A stretch of DNA of 45,000 nt from the NCBI RefSeq assembly GCF_009789555.1, contig NZ_CP046902.1, positions 1 to 45,000 of the forward strand. The letters are read 5' to 3'. Under the pieces are notes generated by a model, which was not told the DNA's origin, made no database searches, and saw nothing but the letters and a program-made list of their open reading frames with translations. The stretch is from Stutzerimonas stutzeri (GTDB lineage: Bacteria; Pseudomonadota; Gammaproteobacteria; Pseudomonadales; Pseudomonadaceae). Below, piece by piece: positions 1 to 8,125 of the stretch. A program made the translations under genes and the position numbers. How positions within the stretch are numbered: position 1 is the first letter of the stretch; each line of letters starts with the position of its first letter.

Positions 1-201
1 GGCCTGCTGCACCGCGCTGCGATACTCGTTGAGCATCTGCCGGGTCGCGTCATCGAGCTGTTCGATGCGTGCCTGCGAGGCCTTGGCTTCGGCGGCCAGA
101 CGCTGACTCTCCTCCAGCGCTGCGTCCAACGGAGCTGCATGGAGCTGCACGCAGCATGGCAACACGGCGACCGCCAGGAGGCGGGGGATAAGGGCTTGCA
201 T
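1..201 (-). CDS. DUF3450-family periplasmic protein, N-terminal part (runs off the window)
   Basis: An ATG at 201 opens a frame that stays open to base 1 (67 codons seen). It begins with a short hydrophobic leader (residues about 4-22, ending HAA), which looks like a signal peptide, followed by a charged helical stretch (LEESQRLAAEAKASQ and on) of coiled-coil type. This resembles the start of DUF3450 proteins, which usually sit with ExbB/TolQ-, ExbD- and TonB-like genes in iron-regulated energy-transduction clusters. AAGGA lies 7 bases before the start. The rest, including any partner genes, is outside the window. The family call rests on a short N-terminus and family memory. Confidence 0.65.
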   Translation of the reverse strand, partial: MQALIPRLLAVAVLPCCVQLHAAPLDAALEESQRLAAEAKASQARIEQLDDATRQMLNEYRSAVQQA

Positions 202-236
202 TGATGGATCCTTGCAGACGAAGGTCAAACTCGAAA

Positions 237-273
237 GAGAAACATTATCATCTACATCCGCAAAGGAAGGCAA
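237..273 (-). promoter_or_regulatory. Putative Fur-controlled promoter of the DUF3450 gene
   Basis: Read on the minus strand, TTGCCT (268-273) and GATAAT (244-249) are separated by 18 bases, a plausible sigma70 promoter. The bases at 237-255 match the 19-base Fur consensus at 13 positions by my hand alignment, and they cover the -10 element. A repressor bound there would block the promoter, as expected for an iron-regulated TonB-type cluster. Prediction only. Confidence 0.45.
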
Positions 274-398
274 CCCAGGGGCAGAACGTCGCAGCCCAGG
301 CAAAGCAGCCGTTTCGTTGAGCTGTGTCAAAAAACACAGGGGATCGCGCCCTACCATTGGCCTCAGCTGCAACACACACGTCTCGATGGAGTTCCACT

Positions 399-1097
399 AT
401 GCGCAAGACCCTATTTACCGCTTCCGCACTGGCCTTGGCGCTGGCTGCACCTTTCGCCCAGGCTTTCGAGGCTGGGGATATCATCGTCCGCGCGGGTGCG
501 GTTACCGTCGATGCGCGTGAGGACAGCGGCAACCTCAAGTTTGATGGCGTCCAGGGCGCAGGCACTGGCGCCACTCTGGATAGCGACACCCAGCTGGGCC
601 TGAACTTTGCCTATATGGTTACCGACAAGGTTGGTATCGAATTGCTGGCCGCTACCCCATTCAGCCACGAGGTTGGCGTGAAAGGCGTGAGCAACGCTGT
701 AGGCGTTGCGGGACTCGACGGCAAGCTGGGTGATATCAAGCATCTGCCCCCGACCCTTAGCGTCGTTTACTACCCTCTGGACAATAAAGCCGCTTTCCAA
801 CCCTACGTCGGTGTCGGTATCAACTACACCACTTTTTTCCAAGAAGATCTGAGCAGCGAGCGCAAAGCGCAGGGCTTCAGCAGCTTTGAGGTTGACGACT
901 CCTGGGGGCTGGCCTTCCAAGTTGGCGCAGACTACATGCTGACTGAAAACCTGATGATCAACGCTCAGGTTCGCTACATCGACATCGACACCGAGGCTAC
1001 CGTTGAAGGCCCGACTGCACTTAACGTTACCAAAACCAAAGTCGACGTAGACGTCGATCCGATGGTTTACATGGTCGGTCTCGGCTACAAGTTCTGA
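399..1097 (+). CDS. ompW: OmpW-family outer-membrane beta-barrel protein
   Basis: 232 residues. Start chosen at ATG 399, because residues 1-22 form a classic signal peptide (MRKTLF, a hydrophobic Ala/Leu core, cleavage after AQA) and TGGAG lies 7 bases upstream; the frame is open further upstream but that part is not signal-like. The mature part begins FEAGDIIVRAGAVTV, typical of OmpW, and contains repeated amphipathic strands such as LNFAYMVTDKVGIELLAA and FQPYVGVGINYT. It ends GLGYKF with the terminal Phe needed by the Bam assembly machinery. OmpW proteins are eight-stranded barrels thought to pass small hydrophobic compounds. The gene stands alone, divergent from the DUF3450 gene and closed by a terminator. 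Confidence 0.9.
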   Translation: MRKTLFTASALALALAAPFAQAFEAGDIIVRAGAVTVDAREDSGNLKFDGVQGAGTGATLDSDTQLGLNFAYMVTDKVGIELLAATPFSHEVGVKGVSNAVGVAGLDGKLGDIKHLPPTLSVVYYPLDNKAAFQPYVGVGINYTTFFQEDLSSERKAQGFSSFEVDDSWGLAFQVGADYMLTENLMINAQVRYIDIDTEATVEGPTALNVTKTKVDVDVDPMVYMVGLGYKF

Positions 1098-1124
1098 TAG
1101 CTGACACGCCAGACAGCAGAAAAG

Positions 1125-1150
1125 AAAAAGGCGCCTTCGGGCGCCTTTTT
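1125..1150. terminator. Bidirectional Rho-independent terminator between ompW and the epimerase gene
   Basis: An 11-base perfect stem (1125-1135 with 1140-1150) with a TTCG loop. It has A5 on one side and T5 on the other, so it can end transcription of the convergent ompW and epimerase genes in both directions. Confidence 0.9.
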
Positions 1151-1166
1151 CATTGTTCGAGTTTCG

Positions 1167-2096
1167 TTATTTATCCAACAGTTGTGCCAGTCCAGTACGC
1201 ATATCAGTCGTCGGTTGTGGCAACCGATAACGTTGCAGCAACCGCGAGTTGTTGGCCCTGGAATGACGAATGTCTCCTCCGCGCGCGGCCTGATAGCTCA
1301 CGGGGGGCAACTGCCCCAGCACATCCCGAATCGCCGCGAGCAACTGATTCAGACTCGTAGCACGATTCAGCCCGACATTCACCGCTCCGGGCTCGACGAC
1401 GCCTTGCTCCAGCGCCTGTAACAGCACCGCAACCAAGTCCCCCACGTAAAGAAAATCACGGGTCTGCTCGCCGTCGCCAAACACGGTGATAGGCAGCCCT
1501 TGCTGCGCGCGCTCAGTGAAAATACTGATTACGCCCGAGTACGGCGATGACGGATCCTGGCGCGGCCCGTAAATATTGAAAAAGCGGAACACCACAGGCT
1601 CCAGCCCATGCTGACGCCGATAGAAGTCCAGGTAGTGCTCGCTGGCCAACTTATCGGCGGCGTAGGGTGTCATCGGCGCTTTCGGCGTATCTTCGTCAAT
1701 GGACTGTCCTTCCCCATTGTTGCCGTAAACCGCCGCGCTCGATGCGAACACGACCCGACGAACCCCCGCCTCCCGCATCGCCTCGCACAGGTTCAATGTA
1801 CCCACCAGATTGCTCTGGTGCGTGCCGACAGGGTCGTCGACCGAGGCCTGCACCGATGCGACCGCCGCCAAATGAACCACGGCTCGACATCCCTGCAGCG
1901 CGCGACGCACGACCTGCGCATCGGCCACATCGCCGACGATCAACTCGACACGCGGGTCCTGCGACAGGTTCTCGCGCTTGCCCGTCGAGAGATTGTCCAG
2001 CACCCGAACGGCATATCCTTGCGCAACGAGCGCATCGACCAGATTCGAGCCGATGAAGCCCGCCCCCCCGGTAACGAGAATCGGTGACTCAGCCAT
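1167..2096 (-). CDS. NAD-dependent epimerase/dehydratase (extended SDR, nucleotide-sugar type)
   Basis: 309 residues. Start at ATG 2096 (MAESPILVTG). The frame is open further upstream, but that part is out-of-frame sequence of the preceding gene. The Rossmann NAD motif GGAGFIG is at residues 10-16, D34 follows beta-2, and the SDR catalytic set is intact: SSAAVYG at 119-125 and Y145-AAD-K149. NIYGPRQDP (174-182) and the later DFLYVGDL are typical of UDP-glucose/UDP-GlcNAc 4-epimerases and related dehydratases. The substrate cannot be fixed from sequence. Its start overlaps the stop of the upstream RmlD-like gene by 8 bases (ATGGCTGA), so translation is probably coupled. The gene ends at a shared terminator. 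Confidence 0.85.
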   Translation of the reverse strand: MAESPILVTGGAGFIGSNLVDALVAQGYAVRVLDNLSTGKRENLSQDPRVELIVGDVADAQVVRRALQGCRAVVHLAAVASVQASVDDPVGTHQSNLVGTLNLCEAMREAGVRRVVFASSAAVYGNNGEGQSIDEDTPKAPMTPYAADKLASEHYLDFYRRQHGLEPVVFRFFNIYGPRQDPSSPYSGVISIFTERAQQGLPITVFGDGEQTRDFLYVGDLVAVLLQALEQGVVEPGAVNVGLNRATSLNQLLAAIRDVLGQLPPVSYQAARGGDIRHSRANNSRLLQRYRLPQPTTDMRTGLAQLLDK

Positions 2097-2973
2097 GACG
2101 GTAATAACGCTCCAGCAGGCTCGGCAACCCGGCGCGCCAGGCGCGCGGCTTGATGCCGAAAGTATTGAAAATTTTCTTACAGGCGAGCACTCCGTGCTGT
2201 GGCTCGTCCGTCGCATCCAGGCAGGCGGCGTGAGCGATCGGGGCCAAGCTGCCGACCTTCAATTGCCGATGATGGGCGGCTTCGGCAAGCAGCGCCTGAC
2301 CAACCACCAACGGCGTCGAGGCCTCGTGCCCACCGTAATGGTAGGTTCCCCATAGCGGCGCCTGGCAATCAAGCTGTTTGAGCACCGCCAGGATCACCCG
2401 CGCCGCATCTTCGACGGGCGTGGGATTGCCACGCCGATCATCGGCGAGGTAGAGCTCGTCACTCTGCTCGAGCCGACGAAGAAACCGTCCCAGCAGACCG
2501 TCGGAACTGTCGTCGAGCAGCCAGCCAAACCGAAGCAGGACATGCCGAGGACAGAGCGAACGAACGCTTTGCTCGATCCGCCAGAGGGCGCGGCTACGCG
2601 CATCAAGCGGCGCGACCTCGTCTTTCTCGCTATAAGCCGTGGTTCTCGCGCCGTCAAATACGCGGTAGCTGGACGGCTGCATCAGCACGAACTGATGGTG
2701 CTGGCCCAACTCGGCCAACCGCTCCACCGCGCGTTCCTGATTCGCCAGTACTAAGTCGTCGACCTGACCGCTCTGAAACCAGTCGAAATAGTAGGCGAGG
2801 TTGATCACCACATCCGGACGATTGTCGTCCAGCAGATCGGTCAGGCTGGGCGCATCCCACCCATGAATGGGCGGACGGGGCGCGAGGAAGCCAATGTCTT
2901 CCTCGGCTCCCAGGCGGATCAGCGCCTGACCCAGGGCATTACCGCCGCCCAACAGCATCAGGCGCATTCGCAT
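2089..2973 (-). CDS. RmlD-like sugar-nucleotide-binding protein with degenerate active site
   Basis: 294 residues, starting at ATG 2973 with AGAG about 8 bases upstream; an ATG at 2967 is possible. The fold resembles RmlD (dTDP-4-dehydrorhamnose reductase): N-terminal nucleotide loop GGGNALG (9-15), DVVINLAYY (54-62), the SSYRVFDG segment (101-108), and a C-terminal part with NPTPVEDAARVI (183-194). By hand alignment with RmlD, the catalytic Tyr and Lys of YxxxK fall on R126 and L130, so ordinary reductase chemistry is doubtful. It starts 11 bases after ssb and overlaps the epimerase by 8 bases, so the three probably form one operon. It may be a regulatory or binding subunit of the epimerase; that is inference. 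Confidence 0.75.
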   Translation of the reverse strand: MRMRLMLLGGGNALGQALIRLGAEEDIGFLAPRPPIHGWDAPSLTDLLDDNRPDVVINLAYYFDWFQSGQVDDLVLANQERAVERLAELGQHHQFVLMQPSSYRVFDGARTTAYSEKDEVAPLDARSRALWRIEQSVRSLCPRHVLLRFGWLLDDSSDGLLGRFLRRLEQSDELYLADDRRGNPTPVEDAARVILAVLKQLDCQAPLWGTYHYGGHEASTPLVVGQALLAEAAHHRQLKVGSLAPIAHAACLDATDEPQHGVLACKKIFNTFGIKPRAWRAGLPSLLERYYRHG

Positions 2974-2983
2974 GGACTGGACT

Positions 2984-3478
2984 CTAGAACGGGATATCGT
3001 CGTCGAAGCTGTCGTAGTCCGGCGCTGGCTGCTGGGCAGGCTGCGGCTGAGACTGTGGACGGGACTGCTGCTGCGGCTGCGAGTCGCGCTGAGGGCGCGG
3101 CTGGGACTGACGCGGAGCATCGTCGGAACTGCCCCCACGGCCGCCGAGCAACTGCATGGTGCCTCCCATGTCCACCACCACCTCGGTGGTGTAGCGTTTG
3201 ACGCCATCCTTTTCCCATTCGCGAGTTTGCAGGCGGCCTTCGATGTAGCACTGCGAGCCCTTGCGCAGGTACTCACCGGCAATCTCGGCAACCTTGCCGA
3301 ACAGCACGACCCGGTGCCACTCGGTGCGCTCTTGCTGCTGGCCGGTCTGCTTGTCCTTCCAGCTGTCGGTGGTGGCCAGCGTGATGTTGGTCACCGCATT
3401 GCCATTGGGCATGTAGCGGGTTTCCGGGTCGCCGCCGACATTGCCGATCAAGATGACTTTATTCACCCCTCTGGCCAT
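2984..3478 (-). CDS. ssb: Single-stranded DNA-binding protein
   Basis: 164 residues. Starts MARGVNKVILIGNVGGDPE, the usual OB-fold beginning, with AAGGAG 6 bases before the ATG. The OB domain spans about residues 1-110 (TEWHRVVLFGKVAEIAGEYL in the middle). A Gln/Pro/Arg-rich disordered linker follows (about 115-150), and the acidic tip DDDIPF binds replication and repair partners. It protects single-stranded DNA in replication, recombination and repair as a homotetramer. It is the first gene of a likely operon with the RmlD-like and epimerase genes. Unlike E. coli, it is not directly divergent from uvrA: the MFS gene lies between them. Confidence 0.97.
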   Translation of the reverse strand: MARGVNKVILIGNVGGDPETRYMPNGNAVTNITLATTDSWKDKQTGQQQERTEWHRVVLFGKVAEIAGEYLRKGSQCYIEGRLQTREWEKDGVKRYTTEVVVDMGGTMQLLGGRGGSSDDAPRQSQPRPQRDSQPQQQSRPQSQPQPAQQPAPDYDSFDDDIPF

Positions 3479-3559
3479 GGGTAACTCCTTCGCTTGAACG
3501 TGAATTGGGTTGGCTCACTGGAGAAAATCCCCCGATCGGGGAAAAGCCAATGACCGTGA

Positions 3560-3588
3560 ATCTTACCTTACCGCCACAAGCCGGCCAA
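3560..3588 (-). promoter_or_regulatory. Possible sigma70 promoter of ssb
   Basis: On the minus strand, TTGGCC (3583-3588) and TAAGAT (3560-3565) are 17 bases apart, about 80 bases before the ssb start. Each element matches consensus at four of six positions. I see no LexA-type operator here. Confidence 0.4.
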
Positions 3589-3653
3589 CCGGCGCGACCT
3601 AGGACGATGGGTCAGTAGGCATTTCCGGACCACCTTCATGGCCGGATGATTGG

Positions 3654-5021
3654 TCACGCCACCAGGCGATCAAGCGCAGCCCGATCCAGCAGCTTCATGT
3701 CGACCTTGACGTAGGCGGCAGGCTCCTCGGTGATTACTACGGCATCCGAGACACCAGGAACCGCCAGCATCTGCTCGGCGAGAGCAGGGTTGAGCGCAGC
3801 CCCGGCCGAGAGTGGCAGACGCAACCCGGTCACATAAGGCGGCTCACGCATGCTCCAGGTCACCCCTAGCCACAACAAGCAAAGCGCGGCGCAACCGGCG
3901 AACACCAACGCCAAACCACCGACTTGATAAAACCATCCGCCCAGGACCCCGCCCAACCCGGCACCGAGGAACTGGCTTGTGGAATAGATGCCCATTGCTG
4001 TGCCCTTGCCCCCGGCCGGCGCGACCTTGCTGATCAGTGAAGGCAGCGAGGCTTCCAGGAGGTTGAAGGCGATGAAGAATACGATCATGCCGCCAACCAG
4101 CGACCAGAGGCGGTCACCGAACAGCCAGAAGAACAGTTCGGCCATCATCAACACGCCCACGGCACCCAGCACGACACGTTTCATCTGGCGCTTCTTTTCA
4201 CCGTAGATGATGAACGGAACCATACCGAAGAAGCCGACGACCAGTGCCGTGAGATAGACCCACCAGTGCTCGTCGCGCGGCAGCGCCGCTTCATTCACCA
4301 GCGCCAACGGTAACGCGACAAAACTCGCCATGAGGATGGCGTGCAGGACAAAAATGCTGAAATCCAATCGCAGCAGATCGGGATGGCGTACGGTAACGCC
4401 CAGCGCCTGCCTGGCCACACCCGATTCGCGGTGACGCAAATGCCGGTGGGCGCGCGGCAGCGTCGCGACGATCAGCGCGCCCAGCAATGCCATCCCGGCT
4501 GTCGCCCAGAACAAGCCGGACAAACCGTACGCGCGCGTCAGCAGCGGGCCGACCACCATCGCAACGGCAAACGAGACCCCGATGCTCATTCCGATCATCG
4601 CCATCGCCTTGGTGCGATGCTGCTCGCGCGTGAGATCGGAGAGCAAGGCCATCACGGCCGCCGAAATGGCTCCCGCCCCCTGAAGGATGCGCCCGGCGAT
4701 AACGCCCCAGATGGAATCGGCGGAAGCCGCCAGCACGGCGCCCGCCGCAAAAATCAACAGACCGAAATAGATCACCGGCAGCCGCCCGATTCGATCAGAC
4801 AGCATGCCGAATGGAATTTGTAGCACCGCCTGGGTCAAACCATAGGCACCGATAGCGAGACCGATCAGCGCCGGCGTCGCCCCCTGCAGCTCCATGCCAT
4901 AGGTCGCCAGGACTGGCAGCACCATGAACATACCGAGCATGCGAAACGCGAAAACCAAGGCCAGCCCGGAGGCGGCGCGGGTTTCGCTGGCGCTCATGCG
5001 CTCGCTGTAGGGATCCTGCAT
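3654..5021 (-). CDS. yajR: MFS drug/solute exporter of the YajR type with C-terminal YAM domain
   Basis: 455 residues, close to E. coli YajR (about 454) and alike along most of its length, for example RMLGMFMVLPVLATYGM (27-43) and the later STSQFLGAGLGG. About 12 membrane segments are expected. MFS motif A (GMLSDRIGR, 72-80) lies between helices 2 and 3. The last 65 or so residues form the small soluble ferredoxin-like YAM domain (AVPGVSDAVVITEEPAAYVKVD). It is likely an inner-membrane proton-driven exporter with unknown substrate. Start taken at ATG 5021, although the ribosome binding site is weak; ATG 4997 is an alternative. It is divergent from uvrA. Confidence 0.9.
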   Translation of the reverse strand: MQDPYSERMSASETRAASGLALVFAFRMLGMFMVLPVLATYGMELQGATPALIGLAIGAYGLTQAVLQIPFGMLSDRIGRLPVIYFGLLIFAAGAVLAASADSIWGVIAGRILQGAGAISAAVMALLSDLTREQHRTKAMAMIGMSIGVSFAVAMVVGPLLTRAYGLSGLFWATAGMALLGALIVATLPRAHRHLRHRESGVARQALGVTVRHPDLLRLDFSIFVLHAILMASFVALPLALVNEAALPRDEHWWVYLTALVVGFFGMVPFIIYGEKKRQMKRVVLGAVGVLMMAELFFWLFGDRLWSLVGGMIVFFIAFNLLEASLPSLISKVAPAGGKGTAMGIYSTSQFLGAGLGGVLGGWFYQVGGLALVFAGCAALCLLWLGVTWSMREPPYVTGLRLPLSAGAALNPALAEQMLAVPGVSDAVVITEEPAAYVKVDMKLLDRAALDRLVA

Positions 5022-5091
5022 GGGGGGTCTCGCTTGAATGAACCGGCGGCGATTCTAGCAGCCATCCCCTGCTTGGCACAGGCGCGCGCTT

Positions 5092-5121
5092 TTGCCGCGA
5101 CGCCGCCCCCAGCCGTATACT
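5092..5121 (+). promoter_or_regulatory. Probable sigma70 promoter of uvrA
   Basis: TTGCCG (5092-5097), an 18-base spacer, and TATACT (5116-5121; five of six) lie about 32 bases before the uvrA start. No CTGT...ACAG LexA operator is visible in the 131-base gap, so SOS control is not supported by this sequence. Confidence 0.55.
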
Positions 5122-5152
5122 TCCGGGTTTTCGCCCGCCACGCGAGGCTGCT

Positions 5153-7996
5153 TTGGACAAGATTCTGATTCGTGGGGCTCGCACCCATAACCTGAAGAAC
5201 ATCGACCTTACTCTGCCGCGCGACAAGCTGATCGTGATTACCGGCCTGTCCGGCTCTGGCAAGTCCTCACTGGCCTTCGACACGCTGTATGCCGAGGGGC
5301 AGCGGCGCTACGTCGAATCGCTTTCGGCGTACGCCCGGCAGTTCCTCTCGATGATGGAAAAGCCTGACGTCGATACCATCGAAGGGCTCTCCCCCGCCAT
5401 TTCGATCGAGCAGAAATCGACGTCGCACAACCCGCGATCGACCGTTGGCACCATCACCGAAATATATGACTACCTGCGCTTACTCTATGCGCGCGCCGGT
5501 ACGCCGCGCTGCCCCGATCACGATGCGCCACTCGAAGCCCAGACGGTCAGCCAGATGGTCGACCAGGTGCTGGCCTTGCCAGAAGGCCGCAAACTCATGC
5601 TTCTCGCCCCCGTCATCCGCGAGCGCAAGGGCGAACACCTGGCAGTGTTCGACGAGCTACGCGCCCAGGGTTTCGTGCGCGCGCGCGTCAACGGGCGGCT
5701 CTATGAGCTCGACGAACTGCCAAAACTGGACAAGCAGAAGAAACATTCCATCGATGTCGTGGTGGATCGTTTCAAGGTACGCGCCGACTTGCAGCAGCGC
5801 CTCGCAGAGTCCTTTGAAACCGCATTGAAACTCGCCGACGGCATCGCCCTGGTCGCGTCGATGGAAGACGAAGACGACAGCGAAGAAATGATTTTCTCTG
5901 CCCGTTTCGCCTGTCCGATTTGCGGGCACTCCATCAGCGAGCTGGAGCCCAAGCTGTTTTCTTTCAACAATCCAGCCGGCGCATGCCCGACGTGTGACGG
6001 TCTGGGGGTCAAACAATTTTTCGATGCCAAACGTCTCGTCAATGGCGAGCTGACCCTGGCCGAAGGCGCGATTCGCGGCTGGGATCGACGCAACGTTTAT
6101 TACTTTCAGATGCTCGGTTCGCTGGCTTCGCATTACGGGTTCAGTCTCGACGAGCCCTTCGATTCGCTCGCCGCAGAGCATCAGAAAGTGGTTCTGCGCG
6201 GCAGCGGCAAAGAGAATGTGGATTTCCGTTATCTGAACGACCGCGGGGATATCGTCAAACGCTCCCACCCCTTCGAGGGGATCGTCCCCAACCTTGAGCG
6301 TCGCTATCGCGAAACCGAATCCAACTCAGTGCGTGAAGAACTGGCCAAGTACCTCAGCACTCAGCCCTGCCCCGAATGCCGTGGGACCCGGCTGCGCCGT
6401 GAGGCGCGCCATGTATGGGTCGGCGACAAGACCCTGCCTGCGGTGACGGGCCTGCCGATTGGCGATGCCACCGAGTATTTCAGCACCCTCTCGCTGCCAG
6501 GCCGCCGCGGCGAAATCGCCGACAAAATCCTCAAGGAAATCTGCGAGCGCCTGCAGTTTCTGGTCAACGTCGGCCTCGACTACCTGACGCTGGACCGGAG
6601 CGCCGATACCCTGTCCGGCGGCGAAGCCCAGCGTATCCGCCTGGCCAGCCAGATCGGCGCGGGCCTGGTCGGGGTCATGTACATCCTCGACGAGCCCTCG
6701 ATCGGTCTCCATCAACGCGACAACGAACGCCTGCTCGGCACCCTTCGCCACCTGCGCGACATCGGTAATACGGTGATCGTCGTCGAACACGACGAAGATG
6801 CCATACGCCTCGCCGACTACGTTGTCGACATCGGGCCCGGAGCCGGCGTGCATGGCGGCCAGATCGTCGCCGAAGGAACGCCGGACGAGGTGATGAACAA
6901 CCCCGCCTCGCTGACCGGTGGCTATCTGTCCGGCCGGGTCAAGATCCTGTACCCAACCCAACGTACAGCGCGTGATCCCGGCAAGCTGCTCAGACTCAAG
7001 GGCGCGCGTGGCAATAACCTGCGCAATGTCGACCTGGAGATTCCGGTGGGACTGCTCACCTGCATCACCGGAGTATCCGGCTCGGGCAAGTCGACCCTGA
7101 TCAACAACACGCTGTTCCCAATCACCGCCACGGCCCTAAACGGCGCAACCACGCTGGAAGTCGCCGCGCACGACTCCTTCGACGGGCTGCAACACCTGGA
7201 CAAAGTGGTGGACATCGACCAGAGCCCGATTGGCCGTACACCGCGCTCGAACCCGGCGACCTATACGGGCCTGTTCACACCCATTCGCGAACTGTTCGCT
7301 GGCGTACCGGAAGCGCGGTCGCGCGGCTACGGCCCGGGGCGCTTCTCCTTCAATGTCAAGGGTGGGCGCTGCGAAGCTTGCCAGGGCGATGGCGTGATCA
7401 AGGTGGAAATGCACTTCCTGCCGGACATCTATGTGCCTTGCGACGTCTGCAAGGGCAAGCGCTACAACCGCGAAACCCTCGAGGTGAAGTACAAGGGCAA
7501 GAGCATCACCGAAGTCCTGGACATGACGATCGAGGAGGCGCGCGAGTTCTTCGACCCGGTCCCGGCCGTTGCACGCAAGTTGCAGACGCTCATGGATGTG
7601 GGTCTGTCCTATATCAAGCTCGGCCAGAGCGCGACCACTCTGTCCGGCGGCGAAGCCCAGCGGGTCAAGCTATCCCGTGAGCTATCCAAGCGCGACACCG
7701 GCAAGACGCTCTACATCCTCGATGAGCCGACCACTGGATTGCATTTCGCCGATATCCAGCAATTGCTCGACGTGCTGCACCGGCTACGTGATCACGGCAA
7801 TACAGTCGTGGTGATCGAACACAACCTGGATGTCATCAAGACGGCCGATTGGCTGATCGACCTCGGCCCGGAAGGCGGATCCAAGGGCGGCCAAATCATC
7901 GCCACGGGTACACCGGAAGAAGTCGCCGCGATGCCCCAGTCACATACCGGGCACTTTCTCAAGCCACTGCTCGAGCGCGACCGCTCAACAGACTGA
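5153..7996 (+). CDS. uvrA: UvrABC excinuclease subunit A
   Basis: 947 residues, near the usual 940-945. It starts with TTG at 5153; GAGG lies 5 bases before it, and MDKILIRGARTHNLKNID is the standard N-terminus. It is a tandem ABC ATPase. Half 1 has Walker A G31-LSGSGK-S38, a zinc module with C254/C257/C278/C281, the LSGGEAQ signature near 487 and ILDEPSIGLH. Half 2 has Walker A G640-VSGSGK-S647, the essential zinc finger C740/C743/C763/C766, a second LSGGEAQ near 830 and ILDEPTTGLH. As a dimer with UvrB it finds bulky DNA lesions in nucleotide excision repair. All key residues are intact. It is a single gene followed by a terminator. Confidence 0.98.
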   Translation: MDKILIRGARTHNLKNIDLTLPRDKLIVITGLSGSGKSSLAFDTLYAEGQRRYVESLSAYARQFLSMMEKPDVDTIEGLSPAISIEQKSTSHNPRSTVGTITEIYDYLRLLYARAGTPRCPDHDAPLEAQTVSQMVDQVLALPEGRKLMLLAPVIRERKGEHLAVFDELRAQGFVRARVNGRLYELDELPKLDKQKKHSIDVVVDRFKVRADLQQRLAESFETALKLADGIALVASMEDEDDSEEMIFSARFACPICGHSISELEPKLFSFNNPAGACPTCDGLGVKQFFDAKRLVNGELTLAEGAIRGWDRRNVYYFQMLGSLASHYGFSLDEPFDSLAAEHQKVVLRGSGKENVDFRYLNDRGDIVKRSHPFEGIVPNLERRYRETESNSVREELAKYLSTQPCPECRGTRLRREARHVWVGDKTLPAVTGLPIGDATEYFSTLSLPGRRGEIADKILKEICERLQFLVNVGLDYLTLDRSADTLSGGEAQRIRLASQIGAGLVGVMYILDEPSIGLHQRDNERLLGTLRHLRDIGNTVIVVEHDEDAIRLADYVVDIGPGAGVHGGQIVAEGTPDEVMNNPASLTGGYLSGRVKILYPTQRTARDPGKLLRLKGARGNNLRNVDLEIPVGLLTCITGVSGSGKSTLINNTLFPITATALNGATTLEVAAHDSFDGLQHLDKVVDIDQSPIGRTPRSNPATYTGLFTPIRELFAGVPEARSRGYGPGRFSFNVKGGRCEACQGDGVIKVEMHFLPDIYVPCDVCKGKRYNRETLEVKYKGKSITEVLDMTIEEAREFFDPVPAVARKLQTLMDVGLSYIKLGQSATTLSGGEAQRVKLSRELSKRDTGKTLYILDEPTTGLHFADIQQLLDVLHRLRDHGNTVVVIEHNLDVIKTADWLIDLGPEGGSKGGQIIATGTPEEVAAMPQSHTGHFLKPLLERDRSTD

Positions 7997-8080
7997 GAAG
8001 CCGCCCCGCGCAACGCGGGACGATCGCCAGCTTTCGCTCTGCCTACGAGGGCCATCGCGGCAGGTGGCCCTCAACAAGAA

Positions 8081-8107
8081 AGCCCGCAGTCTCCTGCGGG
8101 CTTTTTA
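8081..8107. terminator. Terminator between the convergent uvrA and catalase genes
   Basis: A 10-base perfect stem (8081-8090 with 8095-8104) with a TCTC loop and a T5 tract on the plus strand. On the minus strand the tract is TTTCTTG, so it probably also ends the catalase transcript, less strongly. Confidence 0.9.
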
Positions 8108-8125
8108 TCACCGCCATGCCTATTG

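Noticed and set aside
5022..5152. LexA operator in the MFS-uvrA gap
   Set aside because: E. coli uvrA is SOS-controlled, so I looked for CTGT-N8-ACAG on both strands and found none.
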